A stretch of DNA of 64,000 nucleotides from Rhizobium sp. 007 (lineage in GTDB: Bacteria > Pseudomonadota > Alphaproteobacteria > Rhizobiales > Rhizobiaceae): positions 744,001 to 808,000 of the forward strand of contig NZ_CP064188.1 in NCBI RefSeq assembly GCF_015353075.1. Reading direction: 5' to 3'. Shown here in pieces: positions 46,287 through 55,155 of this stretch. The position numbers were made by a program, and so were the translations under genes. Position 1 is the first letter of the stretch; each line of letters starts with the position of its first letter. The notes under the pieces are model-generated. The model was not told the origin of the DNA, searched no databases, and saw only the letters and a program-made list of their open reading frames with translations.

Positions 46287-47543
46287 CTAGGAAACCATCT
46301 TGGAGGCACGCCAATCGACAAAAGCGGCCAAAAGTGCTGCCAGCAATGCGAGTGATGCCGATATCAGCATCATACCGAGCAGTACATGGGTTGCACCTGA
46401 CTTCACAAGGAACAAGCCGGCGATTGAGGCTATGAGCGCTCCGCCAGCGGTTGTCATTGCAGCGGCCAGCCCCGCCGCGGTACCGGCGAGATCGGCGCGC
46501 ACCGACAGCACGCCTGTGTTGGCGGCGGGCATGGTCAGTCCATTGCCGATGCCGATGAGCATGCAAGGCCCAAAGAACGCAAGAACGTGGGCTGTCGCCA
46601 ACATCGATAGGATCAGGCCAACCACCAGCCCCATGCACGTTATGAGGCGCCCGACAATGAGGGTAGCGCCCAGCGCGTGCTTGGAGGCGTAGCGGCCAGC
46701 CAAATAGCTACCCAGGATGAAGCCCGCCGGGACCAACCCCATGTACAAGCCCAGTTTCGCACTTGAGCCGCCGAGCGTCTGACCGACGGCCAATGGTGCT
46801 CCGCCCAGGAAGATGTAAAGCGTCCCCATGGACCAGGCCATACACAGGGTGTAGGCCCAGAACCGCGCCGAACTCAGGAGCTGTCCATAGGCGGCAAGAT
46901 AGTTCCCATGCGGTCTCTGTGAGCGCGCGGTCGTTTCCCTTAAATCACAAAGGGCCAAAGCGAGCATTGCTGAACCAAGGACCGCAAAGACAACAAAGCT
47001 CGCCCGCCATCCGAACAACTCGTCCACCGTCCCGCCAAACATCGGACCGAGCATCGGCGCAAGTGCCCATCCCACGGCGGCGTAACCGATTTTGCTTGCG
47101 GTTTCGCGCTCGCCCGATGTCTCCTTGATCAGGACGAGGGCCACGGAAAAACACGCAGCAATGGACGCCTGCATTGCTCGAAACAGAAGGAAAACGCCAA
47201 TATTGGTCGCCAGTGCACAGCCAACGGACGCGACAATGAAGATGGAGACAGCCATTAATACGACCGGCCTGCGCCCATATCGATCCGTCATCGCCCCTGC
47301 GATGACCGTTGTCAGCGCCGATACGGTTGCATAGCCCGCAACCGAAAGATTGACGAGCCCGAAATCAGCTTGGAACGTGGCTGCAATGTTCGGAAGCGAC
47401 GGCAAGATCATGTTCACCGGCAGCACCGCAAGCGCCGAAAGCAAGATGAGGGTCGCTAGCCGGGGCGGGGCAGTCGTCAGGGTGATATCCGTTTTGCCGG
47501 TCACTTGGGTGCACGACGTCTGAATGGGATTTTCGCTCGTCAT
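46287..47543 (-). CDS. Bcr/CflA-type MFS drug efflux transporter
   Basis: This 418-residue inner-membrane protein has twelve hydrophobic segments, the loop 2-3 signature GAMTDRYGRRPV, and motif C-like GWALAPMLGPMFGG. It belongs to the Bcr/CflA group of proton-coupled drug exporters. The ATG at 47543 is chosen; an in-frame ATG at 47607-47609 lies directly after the T-run of a terminator and would not fit. The leader upstream contains an 18-codon reading frame, a strong hairpin and a terminator, which suggests attenuation control of this pump. Confidence 0.85.
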   Translation of the reverse strand: MTSENPIQTSCTQVTGKTDITLTTAPPRLATLILLSALAVLPVNMILPSLPNIAATFQADFGLVNLSVAGYATVSALTTVIAGAMTDRYGRRPVVLMAVSIFIVASVGCALATNIGVFLLFRAMQASIAACFSVALVLIKETSGERETASKIGYAAVGWALAPMLGPMFGGTVDELFGWRASFVVFAVLGSAMLALALCDLRETTARSQRPHGNYLAAYGQLLSSARFWAYTLCMAWSMGTLYIFLGGAPLAVGQTLGGSSAKLGLYMGLVPAGFILGSYLAGRYASKHALGATLIVGRLITCMGLVVGLILSMLATAHVLAFFGPCMLIGIGNGLTMPAANTGVLSVRADLAGTAAGLAAAMTTAGGALIASIAGLFLVKSGATHVLLGMMLISASLALLAALLAAFVDWRASKMVS

Positions 47544-47609
47544 GGTTTTGTCCGTCTTGTCAGGAGTGATTGCGGAAGTCTGACGAGGCGCGGCCCAATC
47601 TCCGGGCAT

Positions 47610-47634
47610 AAAAAAAGGCCCCGTCAGGAGCCTG
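47610..47634 (-). terminator. Rho-independent terminator in the MFS leader
   Basis: On the minus strand GGCTCC-TGACG-GGGCC pairs (one G-U) and is followed by seven T. It lies about 70 bp before the MFS start and after a structured leader, so it should stop transcription before the pump gene unless an antiterminator forms. Confidence 0.7.
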
Positions 47635-47640
47635 CTTACC

Positions 47641-47687
47641 GCGCATGGGTGCTTTCGCCGGATGGCTATACCATCCTGCCCATGCGC
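47641..47687 (-). promoter_or_regulatory. Leader RNA hairpin before the terminator
   Basis: GCGCATGGG (minus strand 47687-47679) pairs perfectly with CCCATGCGC (47649-47641), and inside it GGATGG pairs with CCATCC around a TATAG loop (47676-47660). The stop codon of the leader peptide lies in this loop, so a ribosome on the small frame would cover the 5' half of the hairpin. Confidence 0.6.
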
Positions 47688-47722
47688 CCTATCACCACGA
47701 CGAGAACCATTGCGATCTTCAT
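47666..47722 (-). CDS. Putative attenuator leader peptide
   Basis: An 18-codon frame, MKIAMVLVVVIGRMGRMV, starts at ATG 47722 and ends in the loop of the hairpin. The promoter placed at 47758-47730 would start transcription within a base or so of this ATG, so the peptide is likely read without a ribosome site, as is known for some alphaproteobacterial leaders. Ribosome stalling, for example by an antibiotic the pump exports, could change folding of the following terminator. Confidence 0.5.
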   Translation of the reverse strand: MKIAMVLVVVIGRMGRMV

Positions 47723-47729
47723 GACGATA

Positions 47730-47758
47730 CAGCTAGACAGGAATTTGCACGTCGTCAA
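47730..47758 (-). promoter_or_regulatory. Candidate promoter of the MFS leader
   Basis: On the minus strand TTGACG (47758-47753) and TAGCTG (47735-47730) are separated by 17 bp. The -35 is close to consensus and the -10 is weak, as usual in this group. The expected transcription start falls at the ATG of the leader peptide. Confidence 0.5.
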
Positions 47759-47991
47759 TGCATCGTCCTTTCAGTGCAGGAAACGCCCAGGCCACGTATG
47801 GCGATGATTGCTTGCGGCCACTCGCTTATGCCCGCAATAGGTCCGACCGCATAGAGGAACCAGAATTATGTGCTGAGCTCGCCGAGCTCCCGCTCCTGGC
47901 AAAACACTTTACTGCCACGGCGCGCATCGCATCAAAGTGGATTGCAGTTTAGCGGCTAAAGCGATGTCGCACATTCTGGGGGGATATCGCA

Positions 47992-48959
47992 ATGACGAAC
48001 AACGCACGTAAAATCGTCACACTTCTTGGTCTGCTGACTATGATGACGGGCAGCACTGTCTATGCCCAGGACGGCAAGACCCTTTCAGTTACCGATGGCC
48101 GCGGGGTTAAAGTCGAGGTTCCATTTCAACCGAAGCGAATTGCTTCGATCTCGTATTTTGCGGATGACGTAGCGCTCGCATTGGGAATCAAGCCCGTCGC
48201 CAGCCCCTACATGACAGCTGGCCGCGAACCTGACTTTCTTCTTGGCACGACTGCGGGTATGAAGCAGGTCGGCCAGCGCGCCAAGCCCAATCTCGAGCTT
48301 TTGTCGGAGGCTAAGCCCGACCTGATCGTCGCGATCCGCCGCTACACGGTCGGCAACGCACCGCAACTCTAAAAGATTGCTCCCTTCGTCGCCTTTAACA
48401 TGGAGTTCCTGGACGCGAGCGACCGCGAGATCGCAGAGCTTTCAAAAATCCTCGGCAACCCTGAGCGCGGCATCCATCTCAACAAGGAGTTCCGCGCGCA
48501 TCTTGTCGATTTTGCGGCAAAGGCACCCAAGGACGTGCGCCCCCGGTTCGCGATCATGTGGGGTGGCGAAACACCCTTTGCGTTTCACACCGAAAATACG
48601 GCTGCCTCCATCGTTACTGCGGTCGGCGGCGACAACATCGCCGGAAACATGACGCCGGGCGGGGAGTTCGGCATCGATTTGAGCCCGGAGACCATGCTCG
48701 AGAAGGATCCCGAAGTTCTCTTCATCTACGACTCAGGTCCAGACCGGCCGCATGAGAACAACCCGATTTGGCAGGAGCTCACCGCCGTGAAGAACAAGCG
48801 GGTCTTCTACGTCGGCGACCAGTGGGTGAGACGAACGGTCCGATCGCCCGCGAGATCGTCCTTCGTGAGGCTGCCCACTATCTCTATCCCGATGCGTTTT
48901 CTGCCGTCGACGTGAGGGCGGAAGCTACGAAGATCATTCCGGGTGAAGCCCAGAACTAA
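47992..48959 (+). pseudogene. Iron-siderophore ABC transporter substrate-binding protein, disrupted
   Basis: The signal peptide (TLLGLLTMMTGSTVYAQDGK) and the FecB/FhuD-like domain (KRIASISYFADDVALALGIK, NLELLSEAKPDLIVA) are normal until an in-frame TAA at 48370. The frame then continues (KIAPFVAFNMEFLDASDREI and WGGETPFAFHTENTAASIVT) to about 48825, where a frameshift follows GDQWV; the true end, ETNGPIAREIVLREAAHYLY onward, is in another frame to 48959. Two independent lesions make it a pseudogene. A truncated permease fragment follows directly. Confidence 0.85.
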
Positions 48960-48966
48960 AAGGCTG

Positions 48967-49190
48967 ATGATCGCGACGACGATGGACGCACGGAAATCCT
49001 CAATAGTCATTGGGTTCGTCGTCGCCGCGACTTTGTTGATCATCGTCTTGGGGCTGCTGCCAGGCGCGAAAATGCTATCTCTCGAGAGCGTCCTGCGCGT
49101 GCTTTGGGCTCCTGACGGCAAGATCGACTCGATCCTTGTCTTGTCTGGACCCTGAGGCTGCCGCGAAGCCTTCGACAAGCAGCCGCTTGA
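48967..49190 (+). pseudogene. FecCD-type iron-siderophore permease, N-terminal fragment
   Basis: From ATG 48967 the frame shows the first transmembrane helix (IVIGFVVAATLLIIVLGLLP) and LSLESVLRVLWAPDGKIDSI, typical of FecCD permeases. A shift near 49142 puts the next conserved piece, TLRLPRSLRQAA, in another frame ending at 49190. The remaining roughly 260 residues are gone. Together with the preceding gene this is a decayed siderophore import operon. Confidence 0.75.
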
Positions 49191-49280
49191 GCAGGAACGC
49201 ACATTAGCGCCGCACCGGTTGTTTGGGTCCTCTCATTTTTGACCAGCAACTGACGCTTCCGCGCGGCTGAATTTTGCTGA

Positions 49281-49523
49281 CTACCGCATCGACGTTAAGT
49301 TCGTGATCAGACCTGCTCTAATTACGAGCACGGGCCGATTGGCCTCCGGATGACCTATGTCCTTCAGCTGATCGGGCGTCAAGTCTGCCAGCGCCGTCCG
49401 TCTAGCGACGGTCCGCCGCCACCCCTGCAAGGCAGCGATTATGGTTGCGGCGCACTTCAGCGTGGATCCAAACAACTGTGTTTTCGACGCGCTGCCGCCA
49501 GCGCGAGTTTCCGTATTAGCCAT
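49281..49523 (-). CDS. DUF1127 family small protein
   Basis: The ATG at 49523 follows GGGAG and gives 80 residues. The core, LQGWRRTVARRTALADLTPD followed by QLKDIGHPEANRP, is the short arginine-rich DUF1127 motif common in alphaproteobacteria. Some members affect phosphate or carbon metabolism or RNA turnover; this one is not assigned. It is transcribed divergently from the BTAD-TPR gene. Confidence 0.75.
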   Translation of the reverse strand: MANTETRAGGSASKTQLFGSTLKCAATIIAALQGWRRTVARRTALADLTPDQLKDIGHPEANRPVLVIRAGLITNLTSMR

Positions 49524-49697
49524 CTTCAGTCTCCCATTTTGAGGTTTGCAGGTGGGAGCGTGCCACGCGGGTGTTTTCGGGCTGTTCGGCTGTGCGTGAA
49601 GAAAAAGCAAAAGTTCGACAAGCCGCCGCTAAATCGATGTTAAATCTATCTGCCGAAATGCTACTCTGCGGCAGCGGTCAAAATCTGGAGACGATCT

Positions 49698-51710
49698 GTG
49701 CGCATCAGGTTGCTAGGTGGCCTCGAAGTTACTTCTCCGGAACACCGGCAAGTCCGCTTCACCACGCGCAAGACTTCGCTTCTTTTTGCTGCCTTGGTTC
49801 TCGGAGGCAGCCGCGGCTATCGTCGGGAACAGCTTTCTGAAGCCTTTTGGCCGGGACGAAGGAATGGGCAGGCCCGCAATAGCTTGCGGCAGGCGCTGGT
49901 CGACATCAGGCGGTCGTTCCCGGCTAGCAAAGATGCCACCGTCTACATCGATGGGGACCAGGAGGCCGTCGCGCTGGTTGCCGGACCGGATGACGCGGAC
50001 ATTTCGATCTTCGACCTGAAACTGGAAGGCGGCCGGACCACTGATCTCGCGTTTGCTGCGGATCTCTATCGCGGTGAGGTGCTTGCAGGCGACGCCATTC
50101 CGGACGGACTGGATGAATGGTTCAGACCTCATCAGAGTAAATATCAACGCAAGGCGCAGCAGCTGGTGGAGCGGCTGAGCCTGGCGCTCTCTGGGCCCGG
50201 CTCCGCAGAAGAAACAGCCTGCGAAGGGCTCGCGGAGAGGCTGCTTGCTTCGGACCCGACTGTGGAGGCCGCCCATCGAGCGTTGATGCGGATCCACGCT
50301 CTCAGGGGGCACGAAAACGCGGTCTTGCGCCAGTTCGAGTCCTGTCGAGCTCTCTTGAAGAAGCATCTGCGCGCGGAGCCCGAGGCACAGACGGCCTTCC
50401 TGGCGGCTTCGCTGCGATCGCTGGAGGAAACCGAATATCAGCGGACCGCACCGAGCCTTGACGTCGTGTCGCAGCCGCAGGTCCTCTCAGTCCCGACGAA
50501 GCATCACGATCGGGCATCGGTGGCGGTGTTGCCATTTCAGAATCTAAGCGGCGATACAGAGCAGGAATATTTTGCCGACGGCATAGTGGAGGAAATCATC
50601 ATCGCCCTGGCTCACTTCCGTCACCTGTACGTCATCGCGCGGAATTCGAGCTTTACCTACAAGGGTCAGGCCGTAGACATAAAGCAGGTCGGACGCGAAT
50701 TGGACGTACGCTATGTGGTCGAGGGAAGCGTGCGGCGGACGGGTGACCGCCTGCGCATTGCCGGGCAGCTCATCGACACTTCGACGGGTGCCCACCTCTG
50801 GGCAGATCGTTTTGACGGAACTCTGGCGGATGTATTCGATCTTCAAGATCAGGTCGCCTCAAGCATCGTGGGCGCGATAACACCGAAAGTGGAGGAGGCT
50901 GAGATCGAGCGTGCCAAACGCAAGCCGACAGAGAGCCTCGACGCTTACGACTACTATCTCCGCGGGCTGGCGGTCTTTGACCGGACGATCACCGTTAGAT
51001 CCACCATCGACGATGCCTTGGGGCTGTTCATGAAGGCGATCGACCGTGACCCGGAGTTTGCTATGGCCCATGCACGGGCGGCGCGGTGTTACGCGACCCG
51101 AAAGAGCAACGGTTGGATGATCGACCGCGCGCAAGAGATCGCCGAAGCTACCCGACTGGCCAGGAGAGCGGTCGAACTTGGAAGGGACGATGCCATTGCG
51201 CTCTCCTACGGCGGATACGTCCTCGGCTACGTTGGTGGTGACCTCGATGACAGTGCGGCTTGCATCGATCGCGCGCTTGCTCTCAACCCGAATCTGGCCG
51301 CTGCTTTGGGCGTCAGCAGCTGGGTGAAAGCTTGCTTGGGCGAACCGGACAAGGCCGTCGAACACGCCGCGCTTGCCATGCGCCTGAGCCCATTTGATCC
51401 GCGCCTGTTTGCTTGGCAGTTCAACTCCGGGCTCGCTCATTTTTGTGCTGGCCGCTACGATGACGCCGTCGCTTGGGCGGGAAAGTCGTTGCGCCACCAG
51501 CCGAACTACCCGAGTGCGATGCGTGTCGTGGCGGCGGGTCATGCCATGGCGGGGCGGTTTGTGGAAGCCCAGGAAATGATCGCTCGCCTATGCGACTTCG
51601 ACCCTGCGCTGCGCCTTTCGAATCTTGCCGATATACTCCCACCGTTCCGACGACTGGACGATCGTACTCGGTATATAGAGGCTCTTCGGAAAGCGGGACT
51701 GCCGGAGTAA
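49698..51710 (+). CDS. BTAD/TolB-like/TPR regulator (adenylate-cyclase-like protein without the cyclase domain)
   Basis: The 670-residue protein starts at a GTG after GGAG. It has an N-terminal winged-helix-like domain (RIRLLGGLEVTSPEHRQVRF, then TTRKTSLLFAALVLGGSRGY and NSLRQALVDIRRSF), a BTAD domain (about 100-245), a FlgO/TolB-like domain (ASVAVLPFQNLSGDTEQEYF then ADGIVEEII, to about 400), and C-terminal TPRs. Such proteins resemble SARP-type regulators and class III adenylate cyclase partners, but no cyclase domain is seen. It stands alone, so the target and signal are unknown. Confidence 0.85.
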   Translation: MRIRLLGGLEVTSPEHRQVRFTTRKTSLLFAALVLGGSRGYRREQLSEAFWPGRRNGQARNSLRQALVDIRRSFPASKDATVYIDGDQEAVALVAGPDDADISIFDLKLEGGRTTDLAFAADLYRGEVLAGDAIPDGLDEWFRPHQSKYQRKAQQLVERLSLALSGPGSAEETACEGLAERLLASDPTVEAAHRALMRIHALRGHENAVLRQFESCRALLKKHLRAEPEAQTAFLAASLRSLEETEYQRTAPSLDVVSQPQVLSVPTKHHDRASVAVLPFQNLSGDTEQEYFADGIVEEIIIALAHFRHLYVIARNSSFTYKGQAVDIKQVGRELDVRYVVEGSVRRTGDRLRIAGQLIDTSTGAHLWADRFDGTLADVFDLQDQVASSIVGAITPKVEEAEIERAKRKPTESLDAYDYYLRGLAVFDRTITVRSTIDDALGLFMKAIDRDPEFAMAHARAARCYATRKSNGWMIDRAQEIAEATRLARRAVELGRDDAIALSYGGYVLGYVGGDLDDSAACIDRALALNPNLAAALGVSSWVKACLGEPDKAVEHAALAMRLSPFDPRLFAWQFNSGLAHFCAGRYDDAVAWAGKSLRHQPNYPSAMRVVAAGHAMAGRFVEAQEMIARLCDFDPALRLSNLADILPPFRRLDDRTRYIEALRKAGLPE

Positions 51711-52049
51711 CCTCGATCTGCGCAAAGCTGGGTCGGACGTAGAAAGCAAAGCTGGAGCAAGAACGGCATTATCCACGTCGATCTCCTCGATGGCGTCGCG
51801 GCACTTGCGGGCACCATCTTTGATGACGCGAGCGTCTGGCAGCCAAGGTCGCGGATGAGGACACGCCGGCGTATTGTCAGTGAAGGACCAGCTCGTCCGC
51901 ATCGAGCCTTTTTATGGAGTCGTGTTGCAGCCCCTGAAACAACCGCTCCTTAGGCTGAATGCTCTGCTCACCTCTCCTCTAGCAGACGGCGGCAACCTAT
52001 ATCAGCCTGAATTCACTTTGCAGTATTCGTGCCTCGACAGGAGACATGT
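51711..52049. other. Intergenic stretch with no recognised gene
   Basis: About 340 bp between the BTAD-TPR gene and cbpA. No frame with a ribosome site or recognisable sequence was seen. The cbpA promoter should lie at the right end. Confidence 0.5.
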
Positions 52050-52964
52050 ATGAACCAGAACCCATATGAGCTTTTGGGCGTGAAGCCGGATGCGACCCAA
52101 AAGGAAATTCAAAGCGCTTTCCGCAAGCTCGCCAAGAAGTTCCATCCCGATCTCAATCCGCGTGACAAGAGAGCCGAGACGCGGTTCAAGGATATTTCCG
52201 CTGCCTACGAACTTCTGAGCGATGAGGAAAAGCGTGCCCGCTTCGATCGCGGCGAGATCGATATGACAGGCGCCGAGCAGGCGCCGCGCAACTATTATCG
52301 CGACTACGCCTCGGCGAGCAGTCCTGGCGGCCCCTACCAGAATACCTCCGGCTTTGCCGATTTCGGCGACGCCGACGATCCTTTTGCCAGTTTCTTTTCG
52401 CGCCGCAGCGGTGGCGCGCAATTTCGCGCCCAGGGCATGGATCGTCAGTTCTCGATGGAGGTCGACTTCCTCGATGCAGTCAACGGCGCCAAAAAGCAGG
52501 TCAGATTGCCGGATGGCCCGCCCCTCGACGTGCAGATTCCGGCAGGCACCCGAGACGGACAGATGTTGCGACTGCGCGGTAAGGGCGAGCCGGGAATTGG
52601 CGGCGGACCGGCGGGCGATGCGCTGATCGATATCCGCGTACGTCCGCATCGCTTCTTCACCCGTGATGGTGACGATATTCGCCTGGAACTGCCGGTCTCG
52701 CTCAGCGAAGCCGTGCTCGGCGGCAAGGTGCGCGTGCCGACACCCTCGGGTCCCGTCAATCTGACGCTGCCGCCGTATTCGAATACAGGCAAGGTGCTGC
52801 GCCTCAAGGGCAAAGGCGTTGTAAGGCGCGGCGGTAAACAGGGCGATGTCTATGTCACTCTCAAGATCGTCCTGCCCGACAAGCCGGATGACCGGTTGAC
52901 CGCATTCGTCAAGGATTGGGCCGAAACGAGCGCGCAGGATCCAAGAAGGAGTATGGAGGTCTGA
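52050..52964 (+). CDS. cbpA: Curved DNA-binding protein CbpA / DnaJ-like co-chaperone
   Basis: This 304-residue J-protein starts after AGGAG. The J-domain (1-70) reads NPYELLGVKPDATQKEIQSA, with the HPD signature in KKFHPDLNP. A glycine/phenylalanine-rich linker follows, then two C-terminal substrate domains (MEVDFLDAVNGAKKQVRLPD and SLSEAVLGGKVRVPTPSGPV). There is no zinc-finger domain, so it is a class B DnaJ like CbpA. The small gene after it encodes its modulator. It stimulates DnaK and binds unfolded proteins or curved DNA. Confidence 0.93.
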   Translation: MNQNPYELLGVKPDATQKEIQSAFRKLAKKFHPDLNPRDKRAETRFKDISAAYELLSDEEKRARFDRGEIDMTGAEQAPRNYYRDYASASSPGGPYQNTSGFADFGDADDPFASFFSRRSGGAQFRAQGMDRQFSMEVDFLDAVNGAKKQVRLPDGPPLDVQIPAGTRDGQMLRLRGKGEPGIGGGPAGDALIDIRVRPHRFFTRDGDDIRLELPVSLSEAVLGGKVRVPTPSGPVNLTLPPYSNTGKVLRLKGKGVVRRGGKQGDVYVTLKIVLPDKPDDRLTAFVKDWAETSAQDPRRSMEV

Positions 52965-52966
52965 GC

Positions 52967-53296
52967 ATGGATGATGTTGAATTCCGGCGGTTCCTGAGGA
53001 TCGACGTCACCGAGTTGAATTTTTGGATCGAGGAGGGCTGGCTGGTGCCTGATGCCGTGGAGGAACGGCTGCAGTTTCACGACAGCGACGTCGCCCGCGC
53101 GCAATTGATCCTCGATCTTACCCGGAAGATGGGACTTAACGAGGCTGGCGTCGATGTCGTTATGGACCTGGTAGACCAGCTTCACGGGCTGCGCGGAACC
53201 ATGCGCCGGCTATTGACCGCGATTAGTCAACAGGAGCAGGAGGTGCAGCAACGGCTGCTGAGCGCTCTCGCCGATCTCGAACGCTATCGCGACTAG
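52967..53296 (+). CDS. cbpM: Chaperone modulator CbpM
   Basis: The 109-residue protein begins two bases after the cbpA stop, with a GGAGG site inside the end of that gene. It has a MerR-like helical start (EFRRFLRIDVTELNFWIEEG then WLVPDAVEERL) and a coiled tail (QQEQEVQQRLLSALADLERY). This layout matches CbpM, which binds the J-domain of CbpA and inhibits it. The pair is a standard operon. Confidence 0.88.
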   Translation: MDDVEFRRFLRIDVTELNFWIEEGWLVPDAVEERLQFHDSDVARAQLILDLTRKMGLNEAGVDVVMDLVDQLHGLRGTMRRLLTAISQQEQEVQQRLLSALADLERYRD

Positions 53297-53570
53297 GCCT
53301 CTGCCGGACGAGCACGTCATTTCGGCCTCCGTTAGTTCCATGCGGGCGCTCGAAGGCAATTTCAGGCTCGCCGAAGAGATGGCAGTCGGTGGCGTTGATC
53401 CCGGTGACGACAGGGATATTGGCGCGAATCCTGGCCTTCCAAGGCGTCTTTCGGGATTTGGTTTGATTGGTTCCGCACTCTGAAAGAAGCAAGGCAGCTA
53501 AGACGTTCGCCCATTCGGAGATCGTTCGGTGCTGCTGCACCAGTGAAAAGTTACAGCGTCGATTACGTCT

Positions 53571-54002
53571 TCAGAACCAGACGTCAGCGACCGTGCGTCC
53601 ATCAAGCGGCAGGTCGTGAAAGCTGTGGAGGCCGTCAAAGCGGCGCAGTGGAACTTCCGCCACCTGCTGCGGATCAGCGAGGCGAAGATTGACAGCTATT
53701 CTTGTTCGGCCGTCGTCGTTTGGCCTCAAGCTGCGCCAGCTGATAAGGTTGCCGCAGAGTTTGCAGAAATTGAATGAGATCCTGCGAGACCCGCAAATAT
53801 ACGCTGCCATAGCATTCCCTGGGTCTTCCACGGCGATTTCCTGACCATCGTATCCGTAGGTCCAGAGCACTCCATAGCGGCGGCAGACCGTGCAATTGCA
53901 GATCGTGGCATCGGGTATGTCTCCTCGATACTCCCAACGCACAGCGCCGCAATGACAAGTGCCACGCGTTATCTTAAGTACGATTCGTACCGGCCGTCCC
54001 AT
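53571..54002 (-). CDS. GFA/CENP-V family zinc-binding protein
   Basis: The 143-residue protein has cysteines spaced as in glutathione-dependent formaldehyde-activating enzyme (GFA) family members: TCHCGAVRWEY, ICNCTVCRRYG and CKLCGNLISW. These bind zinc. The family name comes from one member, and most have no proven formaldehyde activity. A link to formaldehyde from demethylation is conceivable but it is 45 kb from those genes. It is transcribed leftward and alone. Confidence 0.8.
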   Translation of the reverse strand: MGRPVRIVLKITRGTCHCGAVRWEYRGDIPDATICNCTVCRRYGVLWTYGYDGQEIAVEDPGNAMAAYICGSRRISFNFCKLCGNLISWRSLRPNDDGRTRIAVNLRLADPQQVAEVPLRRFDGLHSFHDLPLDGRTVADVWF

Positions 54003-54457
54003 GGCGCGTTTCCATTTGCATCCGTATTTATTCGCCCGCCAGCTGATCGTGGCGCTGGTCGCGGGAGAACCCTCTTAGCGCCTCTCGGAGTTCCAAGGTG
54101 AACAGCGCGCCCGAGTCTTTGCCCGGCTCGGCGAAACCCGAGTGCTTCATATCATTGCAACCCAGAGGAGCGCAAGCTTCGTGGCCTGCGCCGTCGATAG
54201 CACACAAGGCAATGGCCCAAATGCGACCATATGCGGTGAAACGGTGGCGCAAAGGGCGATCGCCACCGTTGGCACGCAAATTGTGTCTGTGTGGAACAGC
54301 ACAAGCCAGGCCACGAGTATCGGACATTGCACCAGGATTATATGGAGGGACGGCTATCGAAGGACGAGTTCGTGCGCCAGTATCGAGATCCGAATAATTA
54401 TCAACCAGAGTCCATAAACGCAAATCGCAGTCATCGCTACGAAGCGGAGTAGAAAGA

Positions 54458-54910
54458 ATGGCAAATTTCTTCGCAGAGTTACGAACAAATCCGAATTTTG
54501 ATCCTCACATGATCCCGGACTTTGCCGAGATAAGTGAAGACAATCGCAGCTACCTTCAGGAAGCGATTGCTTAGAGACCTGAACATGCGGAATCGATCCT
54601 GCAGGCTGACGTACCTCTCGATCATCAGGACGGCAATGGCCAAACAGCGCTTCAATATGCGATCTCACGGGGTATGTACGATCTCGCGACGGACATCGTG
54701 AACAAGGGTGCTGATCTGCGTCGTCTCGATAAGTATGGGAATGACGCGCTTTGGACGGCGGTGCTCAACCCGCGCCCGAGTCTGCCACTGATTGATCTGC
54801 TTGTAATAAAAGGTGCAGACCCCCATCGCAAAAATACAGCCGGACGATCCTCGGCAGACATGGCAGTTACGAAGAAGAATCAAGCAATGATGACGCTTTT
54901 CGGACTTTAA
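54458..54910 (+). pseudogene. Ankyrin-repeat protein with in-frame amber stop
   Basis: An ATG at 54458 opens MANFFAELRTNPNFDPHMIP, then 38 codons on a TAG (54572-54574) interrupts. The same frame resumes as ankyrin repeats: DHQDGNGQTALQYAISRGMY, then DLATDIVNKGADLRRLDKYG and LIDLLVIKGADPHRKNTAGR, to 54910. Without the stop it would be about 150 residues. It may be translated in part from an internal start, or be a pseudogene. Confidence 0.65.
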
Positions 54911-55155
54911 TCTAGATGCAGGCCTCAGTAATAATCGTTCCCCAGGCCTCAAATGAATGACGCGTATCTTTCCCGTTTTTGGGGAAGCAGCTACCGCTTC
55001 ATCACCATTGCAGCTGATGCCGGTCGACCATTATCGTCTCTTCGAAGAAGTAGAACCGCATCATGTTCGAGAACGTCCTTGAACCTGATCGAGGTCGAAA
55101 AGACCGTGTTTCCACCGAAGGTCAGTCATCGTTTCTCAAACCGAACGAGGTTCTC

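Noticed and set aside
47543..47609. An upstream ATG for the MFS transporter at 47609
   Set aside because: It lies directly after the terminator T-run with no room for a ribosome site, so the ATG at 47543 is preferred.
54353..54423. A possible coding frame before the ankyrin gene
   Set aside because: It is short, lacks a ribosome site and has no recognised protein sequence.
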